Assembly (NCBI GenBank): GCA_040880235.1
Contig: JBBDIX010000067.1
Location: 1 to 16,034, forward strand
Source of the DNA: JBBDIX01 sp040880235
GTDB taxonomy: Bacteria > Actinomycetota > Nitriliruptoria > Nitriliruptorales > Nitriliruptoraceae
Reading direction: 5' to 3'
DNA: 16,034 nt
Below are positions 7,132 through 13,993 of the stretch, in pieces. The stretch's first letter is position 1. Every line of letters begins with the position of its first letter. A program made the translations under genes and the position numbers. A model generated the notes under the pieces. It ran no database searches. It was given only the letters and a program-made list of their open reading frames with translations, and had not been told where the DNA came from.

Positions 7132-8523
7132 ATGTCCACCCTGTTCGCGGTGTTGCGCCGCACCCTCGTCGTGTCCTGCCTCGCAGGTCTCGGGCTCGGC
7201 CTGCTGGCCACGCCATCGCCGGCTGCCGAGGTCGAGCCCTCGAGCTCCTGTCCCGGTGGGGTCGTCGACGACCCCCGCCGTGTCGAGGTGTTGCCACTGC
7301 GCGGTGGGTTCATCGATCCTCCCGTCGTCGACGAGGTCACCGACGTGATCGCGCTGGCCGAGGCGCATGGGTCCGAACTCATCGTGCTGCAGTACTCGTC
7401 GCGCGGAGGCGTCTCGTCCGACATCGACGCGCTGGTCCGCCGGATCGAGGCGAGTTCCGTCCCGGTCGCGGTCCTGGTCGGTCCGCTCGGGACCGGCGCA
7501 CGTGCCGAGGGAGCGGCAGGCATGCTCTGGGCGGCCGCCGACGTACGCGCGGTTGCCCTCGACGCGAGCGTGGGACCGATCCGCCCGGTCGACCTCGCGC
7601 TCGGCGCGGCTGACCTGGACGCGGCGGCGATGCTCGCGAGGGTGCTGCCGGGCGCCGATGCGGCCATCGTCGAGCGTCTCCTCGACACGGAGGTGGCGGC
7701 GGCCGACCTCTCGGACGCAGGCATCGTCACCGTCGAGGCTGCCGGGCTCGAACCCCTGCTCGTCGAACTGGACGGCACGACCGTCGCCACCGGCGCGCAG
7801 GATCGAACCCTGCAGCTGCGGGCCTGTGAGGTGGAGCTCCGCTTCCACACCATGGGGCTCGTACGCCGGATGCTGCACGCGGCGACGACGGGACCGTTCG
7901 TCTATCTCCTGCTCGTCGCGGGGCTCGGCATGCTGCTGTTCGAGCTGTTCCAGCCCGGATTCGGGGTCGCCGGGATCGCCGGGATCGTGACGGGCGCGAT
8001 CGGGGTGTTCGGACTGACGGTGTTGCCGGTGACCTGGTGGGCGGTGGCGCTGGTCGTGCTCGGGCTGCTGCTGTATGCGGTGGACACCGCGATCGCGGGC
8101 TTCGGCCCGGTCACCCTCGCGGCGACGGTGGCACTGGTCGTGGGGTCCCTGTACTTCTACGCTGCCGAACAGCTCGCACTGGACCCGTGGCTGGTCGCGG
8201 GCACGACGCTGACCGTGTTCGTGTTCTTCGTGTTCGTGATGACGAGCCTGCTGCGGGCCCAGGCGGGCCCGGAGGGCGTGGCTCTCGAGGACCTCGTCGG
8301 CCGGCCCGGCATCGTGCGCTCGGTGCTCAGCCCGGAGGGTCACGTGTTCATCGATGGTGCCCTGTGGCGGGCGCGCTGGACCGGCGACTCCCGGCGTGCG
8401 AAGGTCGGGACCCCGGTGCGCGTCCATGCCGTCGAGGGCGCGGTCGTGCTCGTCGAACCATTCGATCCCCACGACCCTTCCTCCGCGCCGTCCGGGGCCG
8501 CGACGTCGCCGACGACGGACTGA
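7132..8523 (+). CDS. NfeD-family membrane protein with degenerate ClpP-like domain
   Basis: This 463-residue protein has the NfeD1b layout. A signal peptide occupies about 1-32, ending ATPSPAAEV. A ClpP-class (crotonase-fold) domain spans about 45-235. A block of four to five membrane helices spans about 254-372, and a C-terminal OB-fold NfeD domain spans about 384-444 (VGRPGIV...GTPVRVHAVEG). NfeD proteins normally pair with stomatin-like proteins in membrane quality control; no stomatin gene is adjacent. The catalytic residues appear lost: the expected serine in the S-A-G motif reads ARAEGAAG (123-130), and no lysine is found in the protease-like domain. A scaffolding role is therefore more likely than proteolysis. 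ATG 7132 is chosen because it gives the signal peptide and sits seven bases after TAGGAT. Confidence 0.86.
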   Translation: MSTLFAVLRRTLVVSCLAGLGLGLLATPSPAAEVEPSSSCPGGVVDDPRRVEVLPLRGGFIDPPVVDEVTDVIALAEAHGSELIVLQYSSRGGVSSDIDALVRRIEASSVPVAVLVGPLGTGARAEGAAGMLWAAADVRAVALDASVGPIRPVDLALGAADLDAAAMLARVLPGADAAIVERLLDTEVAAADLSDAGIVTVEAAGLEPLLVELDGTTVATGAQDRTLQLRACEVELRFHTMGLVRRMLHAATTGPFVYLLLVAGLGMLLFELFQPGFGVAGIAGIVTGAIGVFGLTVLPVTWWAVALVVLGLLLYAVDTAIAGFGPVTLAATVALVVGSLYFYAAEQLALDPWLVAGTTLTVFVFFVFVMTSLLRAQAGPEGVALEDLVGRPGIVRSVLSPEGHVFIDGALWRARWTGDSRRAKVGTPVRVHAVEGAVVLVEPFDPHDPSSAPSGAATSPTTD

Positions 8524-8542
8524 CGCCTTCCCGCCGTCCAGT

Positions 8543-8567
8543 GACCCGATCTCGCCCGATTCGGGTC
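8543..8567 (+). terminator. Possible terminator after nfeD
   Basis: GACCCGA (8543-8549) and TCGGGTC (8561-8567) pair perfectly around an 11-base loop, 20 bases past the nfeD stop codon. There is no T run after it. The hairpin ends exactly where the candidate whiB -35 region begins, so it may instead belong to regulation of that promoter. Confidence 0.33.
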
Positions 8568-8596
8568 TGGTCAACGGCACGATGGGGGCCTAGGGT
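8568..8596 (+). promoter_or_regulatory. Candidate whiB promoter
   Basis: TGGTCA at 8568-8573 (four of six matches to TTGACA) and TAGGGT at 8591-8596 are 17 bases apart. Transcription would start near 8603, giving a leader of about 55 bases ahead of the GTG at 8657. TAGGGT is a strong actinobacterial -10 form. Confidence 0.45.
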
Positions 8597-8656
8597 TCGT
8601 GGTCGACGTCGAGGTGCGACAGCACGCGGCTCGGGCGTGCGCGGAAAGGGGGCGTC

Positions 8657-8971
8657 GTGGCAGAGGGAACCTCCTTCACCCTGCCCGGGGCATGCACGGA
8701 ACAGACCGACGGGGCCGCGCCCGAGTGGGCGCTGGAGGCGCGATGCCGCCGGGAGGACCCGGCGCTGTTCTTCGGCCCGAACCGGTTCGAACCCAAGCGC
8801 GAACGACTGGCAAGGGAGAGTGCCGCCAAGGCGATCTGCCTCCAGTGTCCGTGTGTCGACGTCTGCCGGGAACACGCGATCGCCACGGGGGAGACCTACG
8901 GGGTCTGGGGCGGGCTCGGTGAGTCAGATCGTCGCGAACTGATCGAACACCGCTCGCCGCTCGCCGTCTGA
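8657..8971 (+). CDS. WhiB-family iron-sulfur transcription factor
   Basis: WhiB-like proteins bind a redox- and NO-sensitive [4Fe-4S] cluster and act with the primary sigma factor. This 104-residue protein has all four cluster cysteines: one in EARCRRED (Cys30), then C-X2-C-X5-C in AICLQCPCVDVC, the arrangement typical of the family. An extra cysteine (CPC) lies inside the motif. The GVWGG turn and the following basic helix (ESDRRELIEH) are present. The GTG start has AAAGGGGG four bases upstream. Its position between the PonA2-type PBP block and the DUF4177-ridA pair matches whiB4/wblA in other actinobacteria, but the sequence alone does not fix the subclass, so I give no symbol. Confidence 0.93.
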   Translation: MAEGTSFTLPGACTEQTDGAAPEWALEARCRREDPALFFGPNRFEPKRERLARESAAKAICLQCPCVDVCREHAIATGETYGVWGGLGESDRRELIEHRSPLAV

Positions 8972-9109
8972 CCCTGCGACGATGTCGGCAGGTCGGCGCC
9001 TGTCCGTGCCGAGTACGGTGGGACGTCGACGGCTGATGCGCGTGGTCCCGCTGGTCCGGGCAGGCCTCAGCCGATCGTGCGACCCGCCCCCGTGCACAGG
9101 AGTCCAGAC

Positions 9110-9253
9110 GTGACCCGCTGGGAGTACGCCACCGCGCCCCTGATCAGCCATGCCCTCCAGCAGATCCTCAACCAGTGGGGATCTGACGGCTGGGAACTCG
9201 TGTGCGTCGTCAGTGACGTCGCCTACTTCAAGCGCCCGATGGCCGACCAGTGA
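9110..9253 (+). CDS. DUF4177-like small protein (47 residues)
   Basis: This short gene is easy to miss. It begins GTG at 9110 with AGGAG seven bases upstream and encodes MTRWEYATAPL at the N-terminus, then SDGWELVCVV and AYFKRP. The W-E-Y and D/E-G-W-E-L-V pattern is the signature of DUF4177, a small single-domain family of unknown function. Its stop codon overlaps the ridA GTG (GTGA), so the two are co-translated. A short ORF in the same position next to ridA is annotated as Rv3678A in M. tuberculosis, as I recall. Conserved pairing suggests a functional link to the RidA protein, but none is demonstrated here. Confidence 0.82.
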   Translation: MTRWEYATAPLISHALQQILNQWGSDGWELVCVVSDVAYFKRPMADQ

Positions 9254-9705
9254 GCGCGCACGATCGCCTCGCGGCGCTCGGTCTCGAACTCCCCGCCGTG
9301 CCGACGCCGGCGGCGGCGTACCGGCCGTGGAGCCGAACCGGCGACTGGATTCACACGGCCGGGCAGCTGCCGATGGTGGACGGATCGCTCGCGCAGACCG
9401 GTCGGCTCGGGGGGGAACTCGACACCGAGGAGGGCGCGCGGCTCGCCGGCATCGCGGCGCTGAACGTGCTCGCAGTGCTCGATGCCGCGGCGGGACTCGA
9501 CGAGGTCCGGGTCGTGAAGCTGACGGTGTTCGTCGCCTCCACCCCGGACTTCGATCAACAGCATCTGGTCGCCAACGGCGCGTCGCAGCGCATCGGTGAC
9601 GTGCTGGGCGAGCGCGGCCTGCATGCGCGCTCGGCGGTCGGGGTGGCGCAGCTGCCCCTGTCGAGTCCCGTCGAGGTCGAGGCCATCGCGGTCGTCGAGC
9701 ACTGA
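9250..9705 (+). CDS. RidA-family (YjgF/YER057c/UK114) protein
   Basis: RidA proteins are small trimeric enzymes; the type member hydrolyses reactive enamine/imine intermediates made by PLP enzymes such as threonine dehydratase. This 151-residue protein has the family core: GDWIHTAGQLPMVDG, NVLAVLDAAAGLDEVRVVKLTVFV, and a C-terminal RSAVGVAQLPLSSPVEVEAI strand region. The longer length and N-terminal RLAALGLELP belong to the actinobacterial Rv3678c-like subgroup. In RidA itself a conserved arginine near the C-terminal GVAxLP motif is catalytic. Here an Arg (RSAVGV) precedes that motif, but I cannot confirm that it is the functional equivalent. The start is GTG in a GTGA overlap with the DUF4177-like gene. 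It converges on selB with only 16 bases between the stop codons. Confidence 0.88.
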   Translation: MSAHDRLAALGLELPAVPTPAAAYRPWSRTGDWIHTAGQLPMVDGSLAQTGRLGGELDTEEGARLAGIAALNVLAVLDAAAGLDEVRVVKLTVFVASTPDFDQQHLVANGASQRIGDVLGERGLHARSAVGVAQLPLSSPVEVEAIAVVEH

Positions 9706-9721
9706 GGTCACCTCGCGGCAC

Positions 9722-11542
9722 TCAGCCGGCGAGGGTGTGGCGGTCGCCGTCGAACCGAGTGACACCGGTTCGTTCGAGGTGCTCGAGCAGGGGAATGGCG
9801 AACTTGCGCGTGGTCTCCCACGCCGTGCGGGCCTCGGCCGCAGTGAAGGGCGTGCCGCCGGCCCCGATGCGTTCCAGCACGGCTCGCGCGTCGTCCACCG
9901 CGGCGCGGGCGAACGCGACGTCACCACAGCGGATGACCTGGCCCGCCTGGACGAGTTCCGTGACACCGCGGTGATCGACCCCGTGGTGCGCCGCGAGTCC
10001 GGAGAGGTCCCTCGGAGACAGCCCGTCGTGCGCGAGGTCGTCCACGAGCGCGCGAAGTCGCCGTTGGCGGGCGATCTCGGCCCGGTCGGCATGCTCCGCG
10101 AGTGACCAGCCTCCGGTGGTTCGGACCAGGCGTCCCCGCGCCGTCAGGTGGTCCACCGCGTCGCGTGCCACGGAGGTCGGTACTCCGGTGGACGCCAGCG
10201 CCCGGGCCATCACCGCGCGATCGTGGGTCCCCGGTCCGACGTCGGCGACCGCGTCGTCCCACCGCTCGGTCACCGACTGGTCGACCGCGTGCGCCCCCAC
10301 CACATCGACGCCGGCGAACGTCGCGTCGGTGGCGCCCATCGCACCGACCAGGTCGTCGACGGGTGCCGATCCGCCCCACAGGCGCAGCAGGGTCGCGGCG
10401 TCGCGAGACGTCGACAGCTCCGCGAGCAGGGCGATCCGCTGGTCCCGTGGGAGTCGACTGCGTCGCGGTCGCGTGTCGAGGACGACGGCACCCGCGGCGA
10501 CCACCCGGCGACCGGTGTCACGAAGGATCAGGCGGTCGCCCACGGCCAGTGGCAGGGCGATGGCCAGGCGCAGCCGGACGGGCCCCTGCTGCGGCCCGTC
10601 CCCACCCAGCGGGCCAGCGAGCGGGACGAGCCGTGCCTCGAGGTGCGCGCTGCCGATGTGGACCTGCCACGCGCCGGCCTCGTCGACCTCGCGCAGTGCG
10701 GTCACCCACACGTCGACGGTGTCGGTCACCGTCCATGCCACGTCGTCGCCGACAAGGACGTCACCGCGGGTGAGTGCATGGTGGTCGACGCCGGAGAGGT
10801 TGATCGCGACACGTTCGCCCGGTCGCGCCTCGGAGACGCCCACTCCGAGCGACTGCAGGCCTCGGATGCGAACGCGCGCACCGTGAGGCAGGACGCGTAC
10901 CTGCTGGCCGGTCGTCAGCGGTCCACCGACGAGTGTGCCCGTGACGACCGTGCCGGCCCCGGCGACGGTGAACGTCCGGTCGACCCAGAGCCGCGGGCGG
11001 GCGTGGTCCCGGGGTCGGGGGATCCGTGCGAGTCCGGCGACGACGGCCGTGCGCAGTTCGTCCAGCCCCCGCCCGGAGATCCCGTCGACGGCCAGCACCG
11101 GCGCTCCCGCGAGACTCGTGGTGGCGAGGCGCGCGGTCACGTCGGTCCGGACCGCCTCGACGCGCTCGTCGTCGGTGACGTCTGCCTTGGTGATCGCGAC
11201 GGCGACCGCCGGCACCCCGAGGAGGTCGAGGACCTCGAGGTGTTCCTGCGACTGCCGGGACCAGCCGTCGTCGGCGGCGACGACGAACAGCGCCGCGGGC
11301 ACCGGGCCCGTGCCGGCCAGCATGGTGGTGACGAAGCGTTCGTGGCCGGGAACGTCGACGAACGACACGGTGACGTCCGTGCTGCCATCGGACAGGGTCG
11401 TCCAGACGAACCCGAGGTCGATGCTCAGGCCGCGACGGCGCTCGTCCTCGAGCCGATCGGGTTCCATGCCCGTGAGCGCGCGCAGCAAGGTCGACTTGCC
11501 GTGGTCCACGTGCCCGGCGGTGGCGACGACGCGGTGACTCAT
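9722..11542 (-). CDS. selB: Selenocysteine-specific translation elongation factor SelB
   Basis: SelB binds GTP and Sec-tRNA(Sec), recognises a SECIS hairpin and delivers selenocysteine at UGA. The 606-residue protein has the G-domain motifs GHVDHGKST (10-18), the G2 region RGLSIDLGF (38-45), DVPGH (63-67) and TKAD (118-121, the SelB form of NKXD). EF-Tu-like beta barrels follow (about 185-350, with FTVAGAGTVVTGTL). C-terminal winged helices include the family's terminal RKFAIPLLEHLERTG segment, which binds SECIS RNA. The length is close to E. coli SelB (614). ATG 11542 overlaps the selA stop codon (ATGA). An open frame extends further upstream but only shadows selA. The G2 residue is Ser where most SelB proteins have Thr. 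Confidence 0.96.
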   Translation of the reverse strand: MSHRVVATAGHVDHGKSTLLRALTGMEPDRLEDERRRGLSIDLGFVWTTLSDGSTDVTVSFVDVPGHERFVTTMLAGTGPVPAALFVVAADDGWSRQSQEHLEVLDLLGVPAVAVAITKADVTDDERVEAVRTDVTARLATTSLAGAPVLAVDGISGRGLDELRTAVVAGLARIPRPRDHARPRLWVDRTFTVAGAGTVVTGTLVGGPLTTGQQVRVLPHGARVRIRGLQSLGVGVSEARPGERVAINLSGVDHHALTRGDVLVGDDVAWTVTDTVDVWVTALREVDEAGAWQVHIGSAHLEARLVPLAGPLGGDGPQQGPVRLRLAIALPLAVGDRLILRDTGRRVVAAGAVVLDTRPRRSRLPRDQRIALLAELSTSRDAATLLRLWGGSAPVDDLVGAMGATDATFAGVDVVGAHAVDQSVTERWDDAVADVGPGTHDRAVMARALASTGVPTSVARDAVDHLTARGRLVRTTGGWSLAEHADRAEIARQRRLRALVDDLAHDGLSPRDLSGLAAHHGVDHRGVTELVQAGQVIRCGDVAFARAAVDDARAVLERIGAGGTPFTAAEARTAWETTRKFAIPLLEHLERTGVTRFDGDRHTLAG

Positions 11543-12906
11543 CGGGCGTCGGTGAGTTCGGAGAGCACCCCGACGAGTTCGCCGTCCCGGGACGGCGCGA
11601 CGGTGCGCAGGTCGAGCACGACGCGTCCACGTTCGATGCGGGCGATCACCGGGGTCGCGGCCTGTCGCAGACGCGCCGCGAACCGTTCCGGGTCCTCGGG
11701 AGCGATGGCCAGACCCCACGACGGGAACTGGGTACCCGGGACGGACCCGCCGCCCACGGCGGACTCGGTCGCCACGGACTCGACGTGCGGTCCCACGGAC
11801 GCGGCGATGCGGTCTGCCCGTTCGCGCAGGACCTCGACGGGCGTGCGCAGCATGGCGACGACGGGCACGTCGACCGGATCGGTGGCACGCAGGTGGGCTC
11901 CGAGGGTTGCCTCGAGTGCCGCGCGCTGGAGCTTGTCCACGCGAACGGCGCGCGCCATCGGGTGACTCGTGCACTGGCGAACCAGATCGGGGCGACCGGC
12001 GATGATGCCGGCCTGGGGGCCGCCGAGCAGCTTGTCGCCCGAGTAGATGACCAGGTCGGCTCCTGCGCGCACGGCGGCCTCGACCGATGGTTCGCCGGCG
12101 AGGGGCCCGTCGGCGTCGCGCAGCAGGCCGGATCCCACGTCGTACACCACCGGAACGCCGTGTTCCGCCCCCAGCACCGCGAGTTCGTCGATCGAGGCCT
12201 CTGCCGTGAATCCGGTCAGGGCGAAGTTGGACCGGTGGACCTTCAGCAGCATCCCCGTCTCCTCGCACAGGGCGCGTTCGTAGTCCGCGATGCGCGTGCG
12301 GTTGGTCGTACCGACCTCGACCAGTCGACTTCCGGAGATCTCCATGATGTCGGGAAGTCGATAGGAGCCTCCGATCTCGATCAGTTCACCGCGGCTGACG
12401 ATCGTCTCGCGGCCGGTGGCGATCGCCATGAGGACGAGCAGGAGGGCGGCTGCGCCGTTGTTGACGACCGTCGCCGCCTCGGTGCCCGAGGCCTCGGCGG
12501 CGAGGTGCCCGAGCGAGGCCGTGCGCGATCCGCGCTGACCGGCATCGAGGTCGTACTCGACGGTGGCGTAGCCCGCGGCGTCGAGCACCGCGTCGCGCGC
12601 GGCGGCGGACAGTGGGGCACGACCGAGGTTGGTGTGCAGCACGACGCCGGTCGCGTTCACGACGGGGGTGACCCGGGAGCGCCGACGTGCGACCAGCAGG
12701 TACCCGGCGGCGGCGATGATCTCCTCGGGCGACGGAGCAGACCCGCCCCGCTCGATGGTGGCTCGCACCGTGTCGAGGTGGGTCCGCAGTGCCGTCACCA
12801 CGGGCCCGCGCCCGTGCTGCTCGACCAGTGCCTCGACGTCGGGCCGCTTGAGCAGGGCGTCGACCTGGGGCAGCTGTTCGTACTGCCTGCTGCGTTCGTC
12901 GGTCAC
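11539..12906 (-). CDS. selA: L-seryl-tRNA(Sec) selenium transferase SelA
   Basis: SelA is the PLP enzyme that converts Ser-tRNA(Sec) to Sec-tRNA(Sec) using selenophosphate. The 455-residue protein matches the family length (E. coli 463). The N-terminal tRNA-binding helical region carries EQLPQVDALL and is followed by NATGVVLHTNLGRAPLS (84-100). The PLP lysine is Lys292 in YSGDKLLGGPQAG. DVGSG (256-260) and the C-terminal domain are complete. The start is GTG 12906, with GAGGA five bases upstream; longer in-frame extensions lack a site and have atypical, Arg-rich residues. It heads a two-gene operon with selB. The partners selC (tRNA-Sec) and selD are not in the window. Confidence 0.97.
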   Translation of the reverse strand: MTDERSRQYEQLPQVDALLKRPDVEALVEQHGRGPVVTALRTHLDTVRATIERGGSAPSPEEIIAAAGYLLVARRRSRVTPVVNATGVVLHTNLGRAPLSAAARDAVLDAAGYATVEYDLDAGQRGSRTASLGHLAAEASGTEAATVVNNGAAALLLVLMAIATGRETIVSRGELIEIGGSYRLPDIMEISGSRLVEVGTTNRTRIADYERALCEETGMLLKVHRSNFALTGFTAEASIDELAVLGAEHGVPVVYDVGSGLLRDADGPLAGEPSVEAAVRAGADLVIYSGDKLLGGPQAGIIAGRPDLVRQCTSHPMARAVRVDKLQRAALEATLGAHLRATDPVDVPVVAMLRTPVEVLRERADRIAASVGPHVESVATESAVGGGSVPGTQFPSWGLAIAPEDPERFAARLRQAATPVIARIERGRVVLDLRTVAPSRDGELVGVLSELTDAR

Positions 12907-12985
12907 GACCGTCCTCGTCCGTGGGCGAGTACCGCCGCACGTCGCGACGGGGCCGTCCTCCCGAGGGGTACGGCCATGCCGTCGC

Positions 12986-12991
12986 ATCCTA
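12986..12991 (-). promoter_or_regulatory. Candidate -10 box for selA-selB
   Basis: On the minus strand TAGGAT lies 79 bases upstream of the selA GTG, giving a leader of roughly 70 bases. The -35 region is not recognisable. It lies in the 152-base divergent gap between selA and the hydrolase gene. Confidence 0.35.
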
Positions 12992-13015
12992 TGGGGCCGT
13001 CTGGACGTCGACCCG

Positions 13016-13021
13016 TAGCCT
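13016..13021 (+). promoter_or_regulatory. Candidate -10 box for the MBL hydrolase gene
   Basis: TAGCCT (a TANNNT match) lies 37 bases upstream of the GTG at 13059 and is divergent from the selA box only 24 bases away. No convincing -35 box is visible. Confidence 0.3.
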
Positions 13022-13058
13022 CGGGAGACCACCGACCCCGACGCGGAGCAGGCAGCCC

Positions 13059-13979
13059 GTGGACGTCACGCCTCCGATCGACCCTCGCGTCGACGGACCC
13101 GGCGCCCGGCCGTTGGCGGTCGTCGAGGATCTGGACGAGTTCGCCACGCGGGTGCTCGCCCCCAACCCGTCGCCGATGACGCTCGACGGGACCAACACGT
13201 ACGTGCTGGGTGTGTCCGGGACGGGTGAGGTGGTGGTCGTCGACCCCGGACCTGACGATCCCGACCATCTTGCCCGGGTGTCGACCGTCGTGACCCAGCG
13301 GGATGCCGAGGTCCGTGCCGTGGTGCTCACCCATGGGCACGCGGACCATGCCGAGGCGGCGGTCCCCTGGGCGCGCCGCTTCGGCTGCGAGGTGCTGGCC
13401 GCGGACGCGGCGGGGCTCGTGGGTCGCGTGATACGGGATGGGGACTGCATCCCCGTCGGTGGGGTCGAGATCCAGGTCGTCGGGACGCCCGGCCACACAC
13501 GGGACCACGTGGCCTTCCGGATCCCCACCGGTGCCCTGCTGACCGGCGATCACGTCCTCGGACGCGGTACCACGGTGATCGCACACCCGGATGGCGACCT
13601 CGGTTCCTACGCCGACAGCCTGCGCAGGGTGCTCGACCTCGGCCCCGATGCCCTGTTCCCGGGGCACGGTCCCGTCGTCGTGGACGATCCGGCGGCCGTC
13701 GTCGCGTTCCACCTCGCGCATCGCCGGTACCGGGCGTGGCAGGTGGCCCTGGCGTGCAAGATCGTTCCCGTGACGGCGGCACAGGTCGTCGAACGGCTCT
13801 ACCCGGAGGCGTCCGGCGTCGTCGGCCGCGCCGCGCGGGCCACCGTCGATGCGACGCTCGAGTGGCTGGTCGTCCACGAGGTGGTGGAGGTGACCGGTGA
13901 GGGTGACGCCCTCCACCAGCTCGTCGTCGAGCCGATCGATGTCGGGTCGCAGCTCGAGATCCTGCTGCCGGCGCGCTGA
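13059..13979 (+). CDS. Metallo-beta-lactamase-fold hydrolase (LACTB2-like)
   Basis: This 306-residue MBL-fold protein has the two-zinc motif THGHADH (His92, His94, Asp96, His97), then His146 in GTPGHTRDH, Asp164 in LLTGDHVLG and His203 in FPGHGPVV. An N-terminal NPSPMTLDGTNTYVLG segment and a C-terminal winged-helix-like region (about 230-290, KIVPVTAAQVVERLYP) place it in the LACTB2 group. Some members of that group are endoribonucleases and others are glyoxalase-like thioester hydrolases. The substrate cannot be told from sequence. The GTG start gives the family N-terminus; AGG at 13049-13051 is seven bases upstream and GGAG further away. In M. tuberculosis the counterpart Rv3677c sits directly beside ridA and crp; here selA-selB intervenes. 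Confidence 0.9.
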   Translation: MDVTPPIDPRVDGPGARPLAVVEDLDEFATRVLAPNPSPMTLDGTNTYVLGVSGTGEVVVVDPGPDDPDHLARVSTVVTQRDAEVRAVVLTHGHADHAEAAVPWARRFGCEVLAADAAGLVGRVIRDGDCIPVGGVEIQVVGTPGHTRDHVAFRIPTGALLTGDHVLGRGTTVIAHPDGDLGSYADSLRRVLDLGPDALFPGHGPVVVDDPAAVVAFHLAHRRYRAWQVALACKIVPVTAAQVVERLYPEASGVVGRAARATVDATLEWLVVHEVVEVTGEGDALHQLVVEPIDVGSQLEILLPAR

Positions 13980-13993
13980 CGTCCTGCGTCAGC
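13975..13993. terminator. Bidirectional hairpin at converging gene ends
   Basis: GCTGACG (13975-13981) and CGTCAGC (13987-13993) form a perfect seven-pair stem with a five-base loop. The stop codon of the MBL gene (13977-13979) lies in one arm and the stop codon of the opposing gene (13989-13991) lies in the other. No T tract follows on either strand, so efficiency is uncertain. Confidence 0.55.

Noticed and set aside
7075..8580. Minus-strand open frames opposite nfeD
   Set aside because: They lack any recognisable domain and are rich in Arg, Gln and His, while the plus strand has a signal peptide, membrane helices and an OB domain.
8780..8800. GGTTCGAACCC resembling a tRNA T arm inside whiB
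   Set aside because: No acceptor, D or anticodon arm can be folded around it, and it lies in the coding sequence. tRNA-Sec was also looked for near selA-selB and not found.
9702..9725. CTGAG...CTCAG inverted repeat spanning the ridA and selB stop codons
   Set aside because: Only five pairs around a 14-base loop; it is too weak to call a terminator, although its placement resembles the hairpin at 13975-13993.
11543..12268. Possible N-terminal extension of SelB over selA
   Set aside because: The extension is Arg-rich, overlaps the active-site part of selA in another frame, and the true SelB start MSHRVVATAGHVDHGKST has the family N-terminus at an ATGA overlap.
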